Positions 24,366 through 32,085 of a stretch of DNA of 64,000 nucleotides are shown here, in pieces. The stretch is from positions 3,193,413-3,257,412 of the forward strand of contig NW_008705562.1 in NCBI RefSeq assembly GCF_000186865.1, given 5' to 3'. The position numbers were made by a program, and so were the translations under genes. Origin of the DNA: Aureococcus anophagefferens. Lineage: Eukaryota; Sar; Pelagophyceae; Pelagomonadales; Pelagomonadaceae. Each line of letters starts with the position of its first letter. The stretch's first letter is position 1. Under the pieces are notes generated by a model. The model saw only the letters and a program-made list of their open reading frames with translations, did no database searches and had not been told where the DNA came from.

Positions 24366-26315
24366 ATGGACACCGACGAGGAGCTTAACCGCGAAGAGGA
24401 GGAGGAGGAGGAGGAGGAGGAGGAGGAAGAAGAAGACGATGTGCAAGAAGGCGAGCAAGAAGACGACGACGACGACGATGACGATGACGATGATGACATG
24501 GACGACGAAGAGGATGAAATATATGATGGGCCGGGCAGCGTTGGGCCCCCGCCGAGCCCGTACCCGACGCCTTTTTCCATCGGCGCGGCCTACGGAGACG
24601 GCGCGCCGCCGCAGTGCGCGCTGGAGCTGCGACTGCGCGCGCTGAGCGCCGAGATGCGCGCGAAGCCCGAGTGGTGGGTGAAAGTCGGCGACGAGGCCAT
24701 CGTCGGCCGCTGGCGCGCGGAGGCGGCGGCCTACGCGCCGCTCGAGTTCGACTGGGCGCTCGGCGAGGCGCGCTGGCTCGCGGCGCGCGCGGCCGCGGCG
24801 CCGCTCGCGCGGCCGTCGCCCGTCGCCGGCGCCTTCGAGACGGAGTCCGCGGTCGACGGCGACCTCGAGGCCGCGCTCCTCGACGGCGTCGCGGCGCTCC
24901 GGCGCGAGCCCGCGCACGGCGCGCGCGACGTCCACCCCGGCAGCGACGGCCAGGTCGTGAACCACATCCACCCGAGCCTCTACTGCTACGTCCACGGCGT
25001 CACGCCCGTCTTCCGCCGCCTCCGCATTTCGTTCGACAAACTCGATTCTTTTTCGAAGCTCATCGGCGCTGGCACGCGTCAAGGCGACCACGTCGACCTG
25101 CTCGGCGACGACCTCTTCGCGCGCCGCCGGCAGCCGAATCCAATCGTGCACGGCGACCCCACGAGCTTTTCGTCGCGGCGCTACCAATGGCTGCCCGCGG
25201 AGCTCGACGTCGCGGCCGACGGCACCGCGTCCTTCAAATCATACGTGAACAACCTGCACCCGCGGCGGCACGCGCCGCTCTATCGCGCGCTCGAGCGCCT
25301 GTTCTCGCGCTGCGTGCCGCTGTTCGAGTCCGTGCTCGCCGCGCTCCGCGCGCGCGGCGCCGACGCGCTCGTCGTGCGCAGTGGAGCTGCGACTGCGCAA
25401 GCTGAGCGCCGAGATGCGGGAAAAAAACGCCAGCGCTACTTCGAGCCGGACATGGAACACCTGTACGCCGAGGAGGAGCCGGAGCAGCTCGACGGCGAGG
25501 ACGACGCCGCGTTCGACGAGCGCTACGGCGCTTATATGGACGCGCGCCGGCCCGCGCCGGACCGCGTGCCGCGCGTGACCGGGCCCTTCGTCGCGCCGCC
25601 GCCGTTCGACCCGGGCCCGTGGGCGTCGGACGCGCTCGCGGGGCGGCGGCTCCAGGTCATCGTCAAGCTCCAGACGATCGAGCTGACGCCCGAGCGCCCG
25701 GAGTACGCCGGCGGCGCGTGGCACGTCGAGGGCGCGCGCAACGAGCGCATCGTCGCGACCGCGATCCACTACCTGGAGTGCGAGAACATCTCGGAGTCGC
25801 GCCTCGCGTTCCGCGAGGCCGTCCGCGAGCCGGAGTACGAGCAGGAGGACCACGCGGGCGTCCGCGCGGTCTTCGACATGGACGACGAAGACCCGCTCGT
25901 CCAGCCGCGCGGCGCGCTCCGCGCGCGCGCGGGGCGCACGGTCTGCTTCCCGAACGTCCTGCAGCACGCCGTGCGGCCCTTCTCGCTCGACGACCGGTCG
26001 CGCCCCGGCCGCCGGACCATCGTCGTCTTCTTCCTCGTGGACCCGACGCGGGACGTGCCGCGGTCGACGGCGACGGTCGCTCCGCAGCAGCGCGCGTGGC
26101 TCGACCTCGAGCTCGAGGTGCACTCGCGCTTTTGGCGCGGCCTCCCCGACATCGCGCGCGACCTCGTCCTGGGCATGCTCGAGGACGCGGACGGAGGGCC
26201 CATGTCGCACGAGGCCGCGCTCGCGCACCGGCTCAAGCTCATGGAGGAGCGCACCTTCATCACGGCAGAACACGGGGAGGTCTTCGAGCGCCCCTTCAGC
26301 CTCTGCGAGCACTGA
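24366..26315 (+). CDS. DUF4246 family protein
   Basis: 649 residues. Residues 5-50 are almost pure Glu then Asp. The rest matches DUF4246, known from fungi and some protists: ELRLRALSAEMRAKPEWWVK and DEAIVGRWRAEA (family N-terminal part), YQWLPAELDV, SYVNNLHPRRH, then RRLQVIVKLQTIELTPERPE, GGAWHVEGARNERIVATAIH and ENISESRLAFREAV. The HVEG..NERI block and a later FPNVLQHAVRPF...R suggest a 2-oxoglutarate/Fe(II)-oxygenase-like core; that is inference. An oddity at residues 339-355 is explained by a 37-bp internal duplication read in another frame (separate entry). Confidence 0.8.
   Translation: MDTDEELNREEEEEEEEEEEEEEDDVQEGEQEDDDDDDDDDDDDMDDEEDEIYDGPGSVGPPPSPYPTPFSIGAAYGDGAPPQCALELRLRALSAEMRAKPEWWVKVGDEAIVGRWRAEAAAYAPLEFDWALGEARWLAARAAAAPLARPSPVAGAFETESAVDGDLEAALLDGVAALRREPAHGARDVHPGSDGQVVNHIHPSLYCYVHGVTPVFRRLRISFDKLDSFSKLIGAGTRQGDHVDLLGDDLFARRRQPNPIVHGDPTSFSSRRYQWLPAELDVAADGTASFKSYVNNLHPRRHAPLYRALERLFSRCVPLFESVLAALRARGADALVVRSGAATAQAERRDAGKKRQRYFEPDMEHLYAEEEPEQLDGEDDAAFDERYGAYMDARRPAPDRVPRVTGPFVAPPPFDPGPWASDALAGRRLQVIVKLQTIELTPERPEYAGGAWHVEGARNERIVATAIHYLECENISESRLAFREAVREPEYEQEDHAGVRAVFDMDDEDPLVQPRGALRARAGRTVCFPNVLQHAVRPFSLDDRSRPGRRTIVVFFLVDPTRDVPRSTATVAPQQRAWLDLELEVHSRFWRGLPDIARDLVLGMLEDADGGPMSHEAALAHRLKLMEERTFITAEHGEVFERPFSLCEH
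24397..24515 (+). repeat. GAG/GAA then GAC/GAT triplet run
   Basis: Imperfect trinucleotide repeats coding for the Glu and then Asp homopolymer at the N-terminus of the DUF4246 protein. Probably length-variable. Confidence 0.8.
25382..25418 (+). repeat. 37-bp copy of the gene's own 5' segment, out of frame
   Basis: This segment matches 24622-24658 at 35 of 37 positions. In the first copy it encodes the conserved family motif ELRLRALSAEMR; in this second copy it is read in another frame as GAATAQAERRDA. The surrounding frame stays open. Confidence 0.85.
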
Positions 26316-26842
26316 GGGCGTGTGTTAAGCTCGTTCGGCTTGGGAGTCGCGGCGTCTGGGCGCCCGGGTCGAGCTGTTGGCGGCCACGGCCGCGCCGCGT
26401 ACGACGCACGGGCCGAGGCCTCTCGCGAGGGCTAGTCCGGGGAGGACGCTGCGGCCGAGGCCGACCGGGTTCGGACCCCCGGCGAGGCAGAATTGAAGTT
26501 AGCGTGCTCAGCGTCGTCTCTGAGGCGGCGACGAGTGCATCAGTAGGTGAGGACACCGAATGACCGCCGCAACGCGCCGCTGAGGCCCTCGTCGCCGCCC
26601 GCCGTGACCGCCTGTGACGCCGCGACGTCGCGCTTGACGCGGAACCCGCGTTCGGGGGACTTCCGTGCCGAGCGATGACGTCGCGGCGCTTCGGCGGGTT
26701 CGCGGCGGCGGCCGACGACCGGCGGCGGCGGCGCGGGGGCGCCCCACAGCCCCACCCCATCCCCTCCACCCCTTCCTCGCGCGCGCCGAAGAGAGCGCCC
26801 CGCCGCAACAAGTTTCTGACCGCGTTTCGCCCCGATCGCAGG
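26316..26842. other. intergenic, nothing recognised
   Basis: 527 bp between the DUF4246 gene and the S15 gene. I examined a GGGTTCGGACCCC element near 26466 as a tRNA T-arm, but the loop and acceptor do not fit. An open frame from 26675 continues into the S15 gene but its N-terminal part is Arg/Pro-rich and unlike a leader peptide. Confidence 0.5.
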
Positions 26843-27463
26843 ATGCGGGCCGTTCTTATCGCGCTGGCGTGTAGCCTGGGGGCCGCCCTGGTCCCCGTGT
26901 CGCTCCCGAAGACGCGCGCCGTCTCGATGAAGTCCTCCGTGACGGAGGCGGGCACGTCGGTCCTCGAGGACACGGAGGGCCTCGGCGCCGAGTTCGAGGA
27001 CGCGATCGTCGACGACGAGGCGTGGGACGTCGAGGGCAGCGGCGACGAGGACCTTTTGGCGGGCTTCGACCTCGACGGCGCCGACGTCGGCGACATCGAC
27101 TCCTACGGCGCGACGCCGCGGGAGATCTGCGACGGCGAGCGCGCCGAGTACAAGGCGAAGTTCCCGCGCCACGACAACGACTGCGGCTCGTCGGAGATCC
27201 AGATCGCGCTCTTCACGGCGCGCATCAAGCACATCACGCAGCACGTCGTCGACAACCCGAAAGACCACGCGAGCCGCCGCGGGCTCCTGACGCTCGTCTC
27301 CAAGCGGCGGCGACTCCTGAACTACTACCACTCGCGCTCGCCGGAGAAGGCGGTGAAGCTCGCCGCGGACCTCGGCGTCCGCTTCCGCTTCAAGTCGGCG
27401 CTCCCGGACCGCGCGGAGAAGTACCGCCAGTACACCATCGCCGCCAACAAGAAGAAGAAGTAA
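26843..27463 (+). CDS. RPS15: organellar ribosomal protein uS15 (plastid-type leader)
   Basis: 206 residues from the ATG at 26843, chosen because it begins a signal-like peptide (MRAVLIALACSLGAALVPVS). An acidic spacer of about 90 residues is followed by the S15 domain (about 105-195): DNDCGSSEIQIALFTARIKH, DHASRRGLLTLVSKRRRLLN, the classical S15 signature binding 16S rRNA helices, and a Lys-rich end. Red-lineage plastid genomes as far as I know lack rps15, so a nucleus-encoded plastid copy is expected; the hydrophobic leader supports plastid, but mitochondrial targeting is not excluded. Confidence 0.85.
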   Translation: MRAVLIALACSLGAALVPVSLPKTRAVSMKSSVTEAGTSVLEDTEGLGAEFEDAIVDDEAWDVEGSGDEDLLAGFDLDGADVGDIDSYGATPREICDGERAEYKAKFPRHDNDCGSSEIQIALFTARIKHITQHVVDNPKDHASRRGLLTLVSKRRRLLNYYHSRSPEKAVKLAADLGVRFRFKSALPDRAEKYRQYTIAANKKKK

Positions 27464-27802
27464 GCGGCCCGCCGCGGCCGCCGCCGCCGGCCCGTGTCGC
27501 AGAAAAACCAGCGCGCGCCCGCTCCGGGCCGCGTCCGCTACTACGCTCCCCCCGCCGTACGTACCTAACCATCGTAGCAGCACACCCCGTTTGAGGCGTC
27601 GTTTGGCGCACCGTGCGGCGCACGCGTCCGACCCCCGGCGCCGACACGACGGGCGCCGCCGGGTCGGCGAGCCCGCGTGGCCAAGCCAAAGCACATCGAG
27701 CTGCGCGCCGGTCGCCTCGCGCGTGTGCGACTGCTGCAGCAAGCAAAGTAGACTCGCGCCGTGTCGCGCGACCGCTGTGCACACAAAGAAACGATAGCCA
27801 TC
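27464..27802. other. intergenic, nothing recognised
   Basis: 339 bp of GC-rich sequence between S15 and the oxygenase gene. No RNA gene or frame I would defend; it should contain the S15 3' UTR and the oxygenase promoter. Confidence 0.5.
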
Positions 27803-28654
27803 ATGTCCGAAGCGATCGCCCAAAAAAAGCGGGAAGTGCTCGAGCGGAGCCGCCTGCGCAAGGCCGCCGCCGCCAAGGCGCGCGCCGAGGCCGGCGACGC
27901 CGGCGACGGCGACGGCACGTGCCAGGGCTGGGGCGTGCAGCGGCCCGCGACGGATGCGTGGTGCAGCGCGCACCTCCAGCTCGTCCAGGCGCAGCGCACG
28001 ACGTGCTACCCCGCGCGCGAGCCGTCGGAGCGCGGCGGCCCGCTCGGCTTCCACGACCCGGGCTGCCGCTGCGGCTGGTGCCAGGACGGGGGCATGGGCG
28101 GCCGCTGCCCCGTGCGCCTCGACGGCCTCCTGAGCGTGGAGGCCTGCGACGCGCTCGTCGCGACGGCGGACGCGTGCGCGGCGGACGTCGGCGGCTGGGC
28201 GCCGCGGACGCCGGACCGGGGCAACGCGGGCGGCACGAAGCACCGGCGCTACGCGACGACGGACGTCGCCCTCGAGCGCATCGAGGCGCGCGGCGACGCG
28301 ACCTACCGCGCGGCGCTGCGGGACACGGTGCTGCCGGCCGTCGCGGCGATCTGGCGCCTCGACCCGCGGCGCCTCGGCGTGAGCGAGGCCTTCGTGGTGA
28401 AATACTCCGCGGGCGCCCAGAACTCGCTCGACCTCCACACGGACTCGTCGCGCTTCTCCCTCAACATCCTCCTCAGCGCCGAGGACGCCTTCGCGGGCGG
28501 CGGCACCTACTTCGAGGCGCTCGACCGCACGGAGAAGCCCCGCCAGGGCGGCGCGCTCATCCACGAGGGCGACCTCAAGCACCGGGGCATGCCCATCACC
28601 GCCGGGGACCGCTACATCCTCGTCGCCTTCATCGAGTACGACACCGCCGAGTAG
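27803..28654 (+). CDS. 2OG-Fe(II) oxygenase, prolyl 4-hydroxylase-like
   Basis: 283 residues from the ATG at 27803 (MSEAIAQKKREVLERSRLRK). An N-terminal basic helix and a Cys-rich segment (CRCGWCQDGGMGGRC) precede the oxygenase core. The iron ligands are visible: H212-x-D214 in LDLHTDSSRFSLNILL and H260 in EGDLKHRGMPI, with the 2-oxoglutarate Arg probably in GDRYILVAF, and AGGGTYFEAL between them as in P4H-type enzymes. It has no signal peptide, so it is unlikely to be an ER collagen-type hydroxylase; a cytosolic/nuclear protein or nucleic-acid hydroxylase is possible. Substrate unknown. Confidence 0.8.
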   Translation: MSEAIAQKKREVLERSRLRKAAAAKARAEAGDAGDGDGTCQGWGVQRPATDAWCSAHLQLVQAQRTTCYPAREPSERGGPLGFHDPGCRCGWCQDGGMGGRCPVRLDGLLSVEACDALVATADACAADVGGWAPRTPDRGNAGGTKHRRYATTDVALERIEARGDATYRAALRDTVLPAVAAIWRLDPRRLGVSEAFVVKYSAGAQNSLDLHTDSSRFSLNILLSAEDAFAGGGTYFEALDRTEKPRQGGALIHEGDLKHRGMPITAGDRYILVAFIEYDTAE

Positions 28655-28748
28655 AATACCCTCGTTTTCGCGCCCGCCGTCGCCCGCGCCGCCTCCCTCG
28701 GACGTCCTAACATCGCACCTGTGTGTTTGCAAAATCTAAGCCCTGAGA

Positions 28749-30080
28749 CTAGACGAAGATGAGCGTCAGGGCCGTGGGGACGATGCAGCAGCCGAGGAGG
28801 AACTGGCCGAGCGCGAGGGTCCGCTTCGGGGACGGCTCGGCGAGGCGGTAGTAGATGCCGCCCGGCAGGATGTAGGACACGGCCGTCGAGCCCGTCGCGC
28901 CGACGACGGACAGGATCGTCGAGAGCGACTCCACGGACAGCGCGATGAGCGTCGCGCCGACCAAAAACACCGTCGTGACGGCGACGTGCTCCGCGCGGGT
29001 CCGGCGGTCCTCGGCGCGCTTGCGGAGGGCGAGCGCGGCGTCCGACGCGTCGTCCGGCGGCGGCGGCCGCGCGCCCTGCAGCAGGCTCATGACGCACGCG
29101 CGCGACGGGTGGCACTGGAGCGGGAAAGACAGCGCGACGAGCGCCGCGACGAAGACCCGCGCGACGGTGATCGCCGGCTCCACGGGGTAGTTGTCGAGGA
29201 TGTCGCCCTGGACCTTGTCCCCAAAGGTCATGTAGCCGCAGACCGCGACCAAGAGGTAGATGCCGCACGCGGTCCCGATCGACGTCGCCACGACCGCGTC
29301 GAGCCGCGCGGGCGTCGGGCGCTTGATCTCGTTGACGACGGCGAAGATGTTCTGGTGGCAGGTGTAGCCAAAAATAAAGATGGTCATGGTCTTGGCCGTG
29401 TCGAGGTCGAAGACCGCGAGCGACGTCGTGCCGACGTCGCCGCCGCCGCCGCCCTCCAAATAGTACTCGACGATCATGACCGTGAGGAACATGACGAACC
29501 CCAGGCTCAGCGCGCTCGCGAACTTCAAACCATCGAGGCGCGGCATGTAGCAGAGCGGCGCCACGAGGAGCGCCGCGCCGACGATCCACGGGCTCCGGTT
29601 CGCCGCGAAGCCGCCGAGCTTGGCCATGACGACGGGCATCGTGTCGCCGACGACGATGAGGTAGGACGTCGCCACGCCGAAGCATTTCACGGCCACGGCC
29701 CCGTCGATGAGGACGGCGAAGCGCGGCGCGGCCGCCGTCGCGACGGAGCGGAAGCTCGACGGCGCGTCGCCGCCGGCCTTGGCGCTCACGATGCGCGCGG
29801 CGGCCGCGAGGAGGTGGAGCCCGAAGGCCGAAGTCGACGCGAACAGCACGAGGAAGGCGCAGCCGAGCAGCGACCCGGCGTTGCTGAACGCCGCCGGCAG
29901 GCCGAGCATGCCGCTCCCCACGATCGTGTTCGTGAGGTTGAACACGCACGACAAAAAGCTCGCGACGCGCTGCCGCTCCGGCGCGTCGGAGTTCAATAGT
30001 AATGCTTCCTCGGCACCCCCGGTCGAGTCCCGCAGCGCGCTGTCCATCGGCGCGCGGAGCGGCGACGCCGTCGTGTCCAT
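28749..30080 (-). CDS. amino-acid transporter, AAAP/SLC38-AVT family
   Basis: 443 residues. After an N-terminal cytosolic stretch, FNLTNTIVGSGMLGLPAAFSN is the family's first-helix signature. About eleven hydrophobic segments follow, with FIFGYTCHQNIFAVVNEIKR as the conserved central motif and a hydrophilic loop (RPPPPDDASD...RRTRAE) before the last three helices. Such carriers move neutral or cationic amino acids with protons or sodium across vacuolar or plasma membranes; substrate and membrane cannot be read here. It is convergent with the oxygenase gene (94 bp between stops). The start ATG is at 30080. Confidence 0.85.
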   Translation of the reverse strand: MDTTASPLRAPMDSALRDSTGGAEEALLLNSDAPERQRVASFLSCVFNLTNTIVGSGMLGLPAAFSNAGSLLGCAFLVLFASTSAFGLHLLAAAARIVSAKAGGDAPSSFRSVATAAAPRFAVLIDGAVAVKCFGVATSYLIVVGDTMPVVMAKLGGFAANRSPWIVGAALLVAPLCYMPRLDGLKFASALSLGFVMFLTVMIVEYYLEGGGGGDVGTTSLAVFDLDTAKTMTIFIFGYTCHQNIFAVVNEIKRPTPARLDAVVATSIGTACGIYLLVAVCGYMTFGDKVQGDILDNYPVEPAITVARVFVAALVALSFPLQCHPSRACVMSLLQGARPPPPDDASDAALALRKRAEDRRTRAEHVAVTTVFLVGATLIALSVESLSTILSVVGATGSTAVSYILPGGIYYRLAEPSPKRTLALGQFLLGCCIVPTALTLIFV

Positions 30081-30173
30081 TTACCGTCGCGGGCCTCGTC
30101 GACGGCCTCGGCGCCGGCGGCGGCTGGGGCGCGGCGACGCCGTCCAGTTGTGTCCTGTGGCAGAAATCGCTCT

Positions 30174-30308
30174 GGGTTGTGTTTTTTAGCCCCACCCCGG
30201 GGCTGTGGGGGGGGTTTATGGGCCCTCAGCGACCCCCCCACCCCCCGTCCCGCGGCCCCCCGGCGGCCTGGACCCACAGCCCCCCCCGGTGGCTAAAAAA
30301 CACAACCC
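30174..30308. mobile_element. 135-bp inverted-repeat (foldback/MITE-like) element
   Basis: The ends are an 18-bp perfect inverted repeat (GGGTTGTGTTTTTTAGCC at 30174 and its complement ending at 30308), and complementarity continues imperfectly through G/C-runs and GGCTGTGGG for about 40 bp per arm. The loop is C-rich. It occupies nearly half of the 306-bp gap between divergent genes at 30080 and 30387; the rest of the gap shows nothing else. No clear target-site duplication. Confidence 0.65.
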
Positions 30309-30386
30309 TGCGGCACGATCGCGAATGTTCCGTTGGAAGTCGTCCAAACGCGGTACGATGGTGGGCTTAATGGGCTGCTGCCTTCG

Positions 30387-32084
30387 ATGATGCGCCTCGC
30401 GACGCTGCTGCTGCTCGCGTCGGCCGCCGGCGACGACCTGCTCCACGTCACGGTGCGGCCCGGCGCCCTGGGCGTCGACTTTGGCAGCGGCTTCGACGTC
30501 GTCGGCTTCGGCCGCGCCGGCGAGCACCACGCGCTGGCGCAGGCGGGCGTCGCCGTCGGCGACGTGCTCGTCGCCGTCGACGGGGCGCGCGTCGCGCCGC
30601 CGGAGCGCGAAGCGAAGCGCCGCGGCGCCGCGCGGCGGCTCAAGGAGGCGCTGGCGCGGCTCGCGGCGCCCGCGGCGGAGCGGCGGACGCTGAGCTTCCG
30701 ACTCTTGGCGAGGCCGGACGCCGTCGAGGAGAAGGCGGTTGCGGTGGCGGACGCGCCGGACGAGCGGCCGACGGAGCCGACGGAGCCTCCCGCGCCACTG
30801 GCGGAACTAGAAGCAACGCCCTGGCTCGGGAGCCTCGAGGCGCGCGCGCGCCGCGGCGGGCCCGGGTCGACGTTCGCCGCCGCCGCGGCGCTCGCGGCCT
30901 TCGGCGCGCCGCCGGCCGAGTGCGGCGCGCGGCCCTTCTACTACGACGAGGCGAGCCGCGCCTGCGACGGGCGCGCGCTCGCGGGCGCCGCGGGCGCCTA
31001 CGTCGTCGCGGACCGCGGCGGCTGCCCCTACGCGGAGAAGAGCTACGTCGCCGCGAGCGCGGGCGCGCTGGGGCTCGTGGTCCTCGACGACGAGGCGGCG
31101 CCGCGCCGCCTGGACGGCGACGCGGCCTTCCTCGCGCGCCACGGCGAGGCGTCGTCGATCCCCGTCGTCGCCGTGCCCGCGGCGGACGCGGCCGCGGTGC
31201 GCGACTGGGCGCGCGCCGTCGCGCGGCGCAGGGCGTCGATCCGGCTCCAGTTCTCGTCCCACTGCGTCCTCGACCGCCACGGCGCCTGGGTGCCCCGGGA
31301 GCTCCACGCGGCGCGCACGGAGCCCGCGGACTCGTCGGCGGACGCGCGCGCGGCGCGCGCCGCGGACCTCGTGCGCCGCGCGTTCCGGCCCCGGGCGTCG
31401 GGCGTCGCCGCGGACCCGAAGGGCCGGCGCGCCGACGGCGCCGTGCTGACGCTCCGGGGCGCCGACGGCGCCGTCGCGCTGCGCGTGAGCGTTCTGGCGC
31501 CGCCGCCGGGCGTCGCCGTCGCCGGACCGCGCGGCGGCCGCGTACGGGCCGTCGACGAGCCCTGCGACGGGCTCGACGACGTCGAAGACGCGCTGCTCGT
31601 CGTGGCCGTGCGCGAGGAGCGCGGCGCCTGGCGGACGGCCGGCGGCTGCGGCGTCGACGACGTCGCGGCGGCCGCGGCCGCCGCGCGCGCGCGGCTCGTC
31701 GTGCTCGCGCCCGCGGGCGGCGGCGGCGCCGGCGCGGCGCCCCCGGACCCGGGGGGCTGGGTGCTCGAACCGCGCGACGCGTCCATCGTCGCCGTCGCGG
31801 CGCCGGCGGCCGCCGCGACGCTCGCGCGGACGCTCGCGGACCGGGGCGACCTCGTCCTCGCCGACGTCCGCGAGGCGCCGGGCCTGCTGGCCACCTGGCG
31901 CGACCTCGTCGCCCTCGAAGCGCCCGAGGCCTGGCCGGCGGACGCCGCGCGGCGCCGGCGGCGCCACGGCGCGCTGAAGCGGGCCGTCGCGCCGCCGGGG
32001 CAGGACGCGGACGGCGACCAGGTCGCGCACCTCGCGGCGTCGTGGCGCCGCGCGGCCGCCTACTACGACCGGGACGAGCTGTAA
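30387..32084 (+). CDS. secretory-pathway protein with PDZ-like and PA domains
   Basis: 565 residues from the first of two adjacent ATGs at 30387, starting a signal peptide (MMRLATLLLLASAAGDD). Residues about 20-105 look PDZ-like (LGVDFGSGFDVVGF, AGVAVGDVLVAVDG). Residues about 200-290 look like a protease-associated (PA) domain: GAYVVADRGGCPYAEKSYVA, AGALGLVVLDDE and SIPVVAVPAADAAAV are the classical PA strands. The C-terminal half is Ala-rich and may contain a second, degenerate copy. No protease active site is visible, so it is probably a sorting receptor-like or lumenal scaffold protein. Its stop is 1 bp from the stop of the convergent gene. Confidence 0.65.
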   Translation: MMRLATLLLLASAAGDDLLHVTVRPGALGVDFGSGFDVVGFGRAGEHHALAQAGVAVGDVLVAVDGARVAPPEREAKRRGAARRLKEALARLAAPAAERRTLSFRLLARPDAVEEKAVAVADAPDERPTEPTEPPAPLAELEATPWLGSLEARARRGGPGSTFAAAAALAAFGAPPAECGARPFYYDEASRACDGRALAGAAGAYVVADRGGCPYAEKSYVAASAGALGLVVLDDEAAPRRLDGDAAFLARHGEASSIPVVAVPAADAAAVRDWARAVARRRASIRLQFSSHCVLDRHGAWVPRELHAARTEPADSSADARAARAADLVRRAFRPRASGVAADPKGRRADGAVLTLRGADGAVALRVSVLAPPPGVAVAGPRGGRVRAVDEPCDGLDDVEDALLVVAVREERGAWRTAGGCGVDDVAAAAAAARARLVVLAPAGGGGAGAAPPDPGGWVLEPRDASIVAVAAPAAAATLARTLADRGDLVLADVREAPGLLATWRDLVALEAPEAWPADAARRRRRHGALKRAVAPPGQDADGDQVAHLAASWRRAAAYYDRDEL

Positions 32085-32085
32085 G

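Noticed and set aside
25374..25433. A 60-bp intron in the DUF4246 gene (GTGCGCAG...CGCCAG)
   Set aside because: The frame is open without splicing and there is no target duplication; noted as an alternative only.
26440..26500. tRNA candidate around GGGTTCGGACCCC
   Set aside because: The loop does not match TTCRANY, and no acceptor or anticodon stem can be formed around it.
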